Positions 63,878-64,000 of a stretch of 64,000 bases of DNA are shown one piece after another. Positions within the stretch are counted from its first letter, which is position 1; each line of letters begins with the position of its first letter. The DNA is from Parvibaculum sp. (GTDB taxonomy: Bacteria; Pseudomonadota; Alphaproteobacteria; Parvibaculales; Parvibaculaceae): positions 2,633,532 through 2,697,531 of the forward strand of contig NZ_JAHBYN010000001.1 of NCBI RefSeq assembly GCF_019635935.1, given 5' to 3'. The notes under the pieces were generated by a model. It saw only the letters and a program-made list of their open reading frames with translations. It searched no databases and had not been told where the DNA came from. The translations under genes were made by a program, and so were the position numbers.

Positions 63878-64000
63878 GCTTCTTGATCCGATAATCAAGT
63901 TGCGAGCGCGTGATTCCAAGTAGAGAAGCAGCTCTGGAGACATTGCCACCGGTTTTCTCAACGGCCGCTCGCACCAGCGCATTTTCGACATCGAAAAGTG
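63867..64000 (-). CDS. C-terminal end of a sigma-54-dependent activator (partial)
   Basis: On the minus strand the frame entering at the right edge ends at 63867 and encodes FDVENALVRAAVEKTGGN then RAASLLGITRSQLDYRIKKLS, a Fis-type helix-turn-helix typical of the end of NtrC-family activators. The rest lies beyond the window. It overlaps the MerR gene convergently by 11 bp. Its targets are unknown. Confidence 0.8.
   Translation of the reverse strand, partial: LFDVENALVRAAVEKTGGNVSRAASLLGITRSQLDYRIKKLSD

Noticed and set aside
1..64000. CRISPR arrays, rRNA and tRNA genes
   Set aside because: I saw no regularly spaced repeats and no tRNA cloverleaf or rRNA signature. A covariance search would be needed to exclude a tRNA fully.

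Overview
The window looks like chromosome from a moderately GC-rich proteobacterium, most likely an alphaproteobacterium. The gene families point that way: a DUF1302/DUF1329 envelope pair, a TacA/TacT-type toxin-antitoxin pair, a replication-relaxation protein and nac-like LysR regulators. I cannot name a genus. Roughly the first 15 kb is visibly more AT-rich than the rest and looks acquired.

About 1-22 kb is accessory DNA in layers. A cut-off lipoprotein gene is followed by a segment of about 5.4 kb bounded by an exact 25-bp repeat in inverted orientation (304-328 and 5747-5771). Inside it are an unknown protein, a divergent cytochrome P450 and a MutT-like NUDIX enzyme on the plus strand, and a P-loop kinase, a 340-residue PurA-family enzyme with the phage PurZ-type Asp-to-Ser change, a small HNH-like ORF and a short tyrosine recombinase on the minus strand. 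Next comes a three-gene operon matching Detocs anti-phage defence: a large ATPase/sensor kinase, a lone receiver, and a receiver fused to a nucleosidase. After it is a caspase-like protease fused to a Ski2/Hel308-like helicase. About 14.6-21.8 kb holds mobility genes: an AlpA regulator, a TraD/VirD4-like ATPase, a TacAT pair, a replication-relaxation protein and a full-length integrase.

About 23.3-63.9 kb is one large catabolic region. It contains two paralogous LysR regulators; an acyl-CoA dehydrogenase, CaiB CoA-transferase and MaoC hydratase set; a flavin reductase and an LLM oxidoreductase; a complete coenzyme F420 biosynthesis operon (FO synthase, F420:NADP reductase, CofE, CofD, CofC); an acyl-CoA synthetase; a homogentisate dioxygenase and a divergent relative; a two-component flavin monooxygenase; three alpha/beta hydrolases; and an SMP-30 lactonase. 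An envelope operon (DUF1302, DUF1329, YCF48-like, MMPL) may bring in a hydrophobic substrate. The far end carries leuC-leuD-leuB followed by a whole 2-oxoacid dehydrogenase complex (E1, E2, E3), a MerR regulator and the end of a sigma-54 activator.

Two repeated regulatory motifs tie the catabolic part together. One is a dyad in three divergent promoter regions, with a degenerate fourth copy. The other is a box placed 26-27 bp upstream of a -35 element in front of three operons, with a fourth copy whose -35 is weak. My reading is that an aromatic or alicyclic compound is oxygenated, ring-cleaved and hydrolysed, and that a C5 methyl-dicarboxylate product is passed through LeuCD/LeuB and the E1-E2-E3 complex to propionyl-CoA. 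That pathway is inference; the gene content and motifs are visible.
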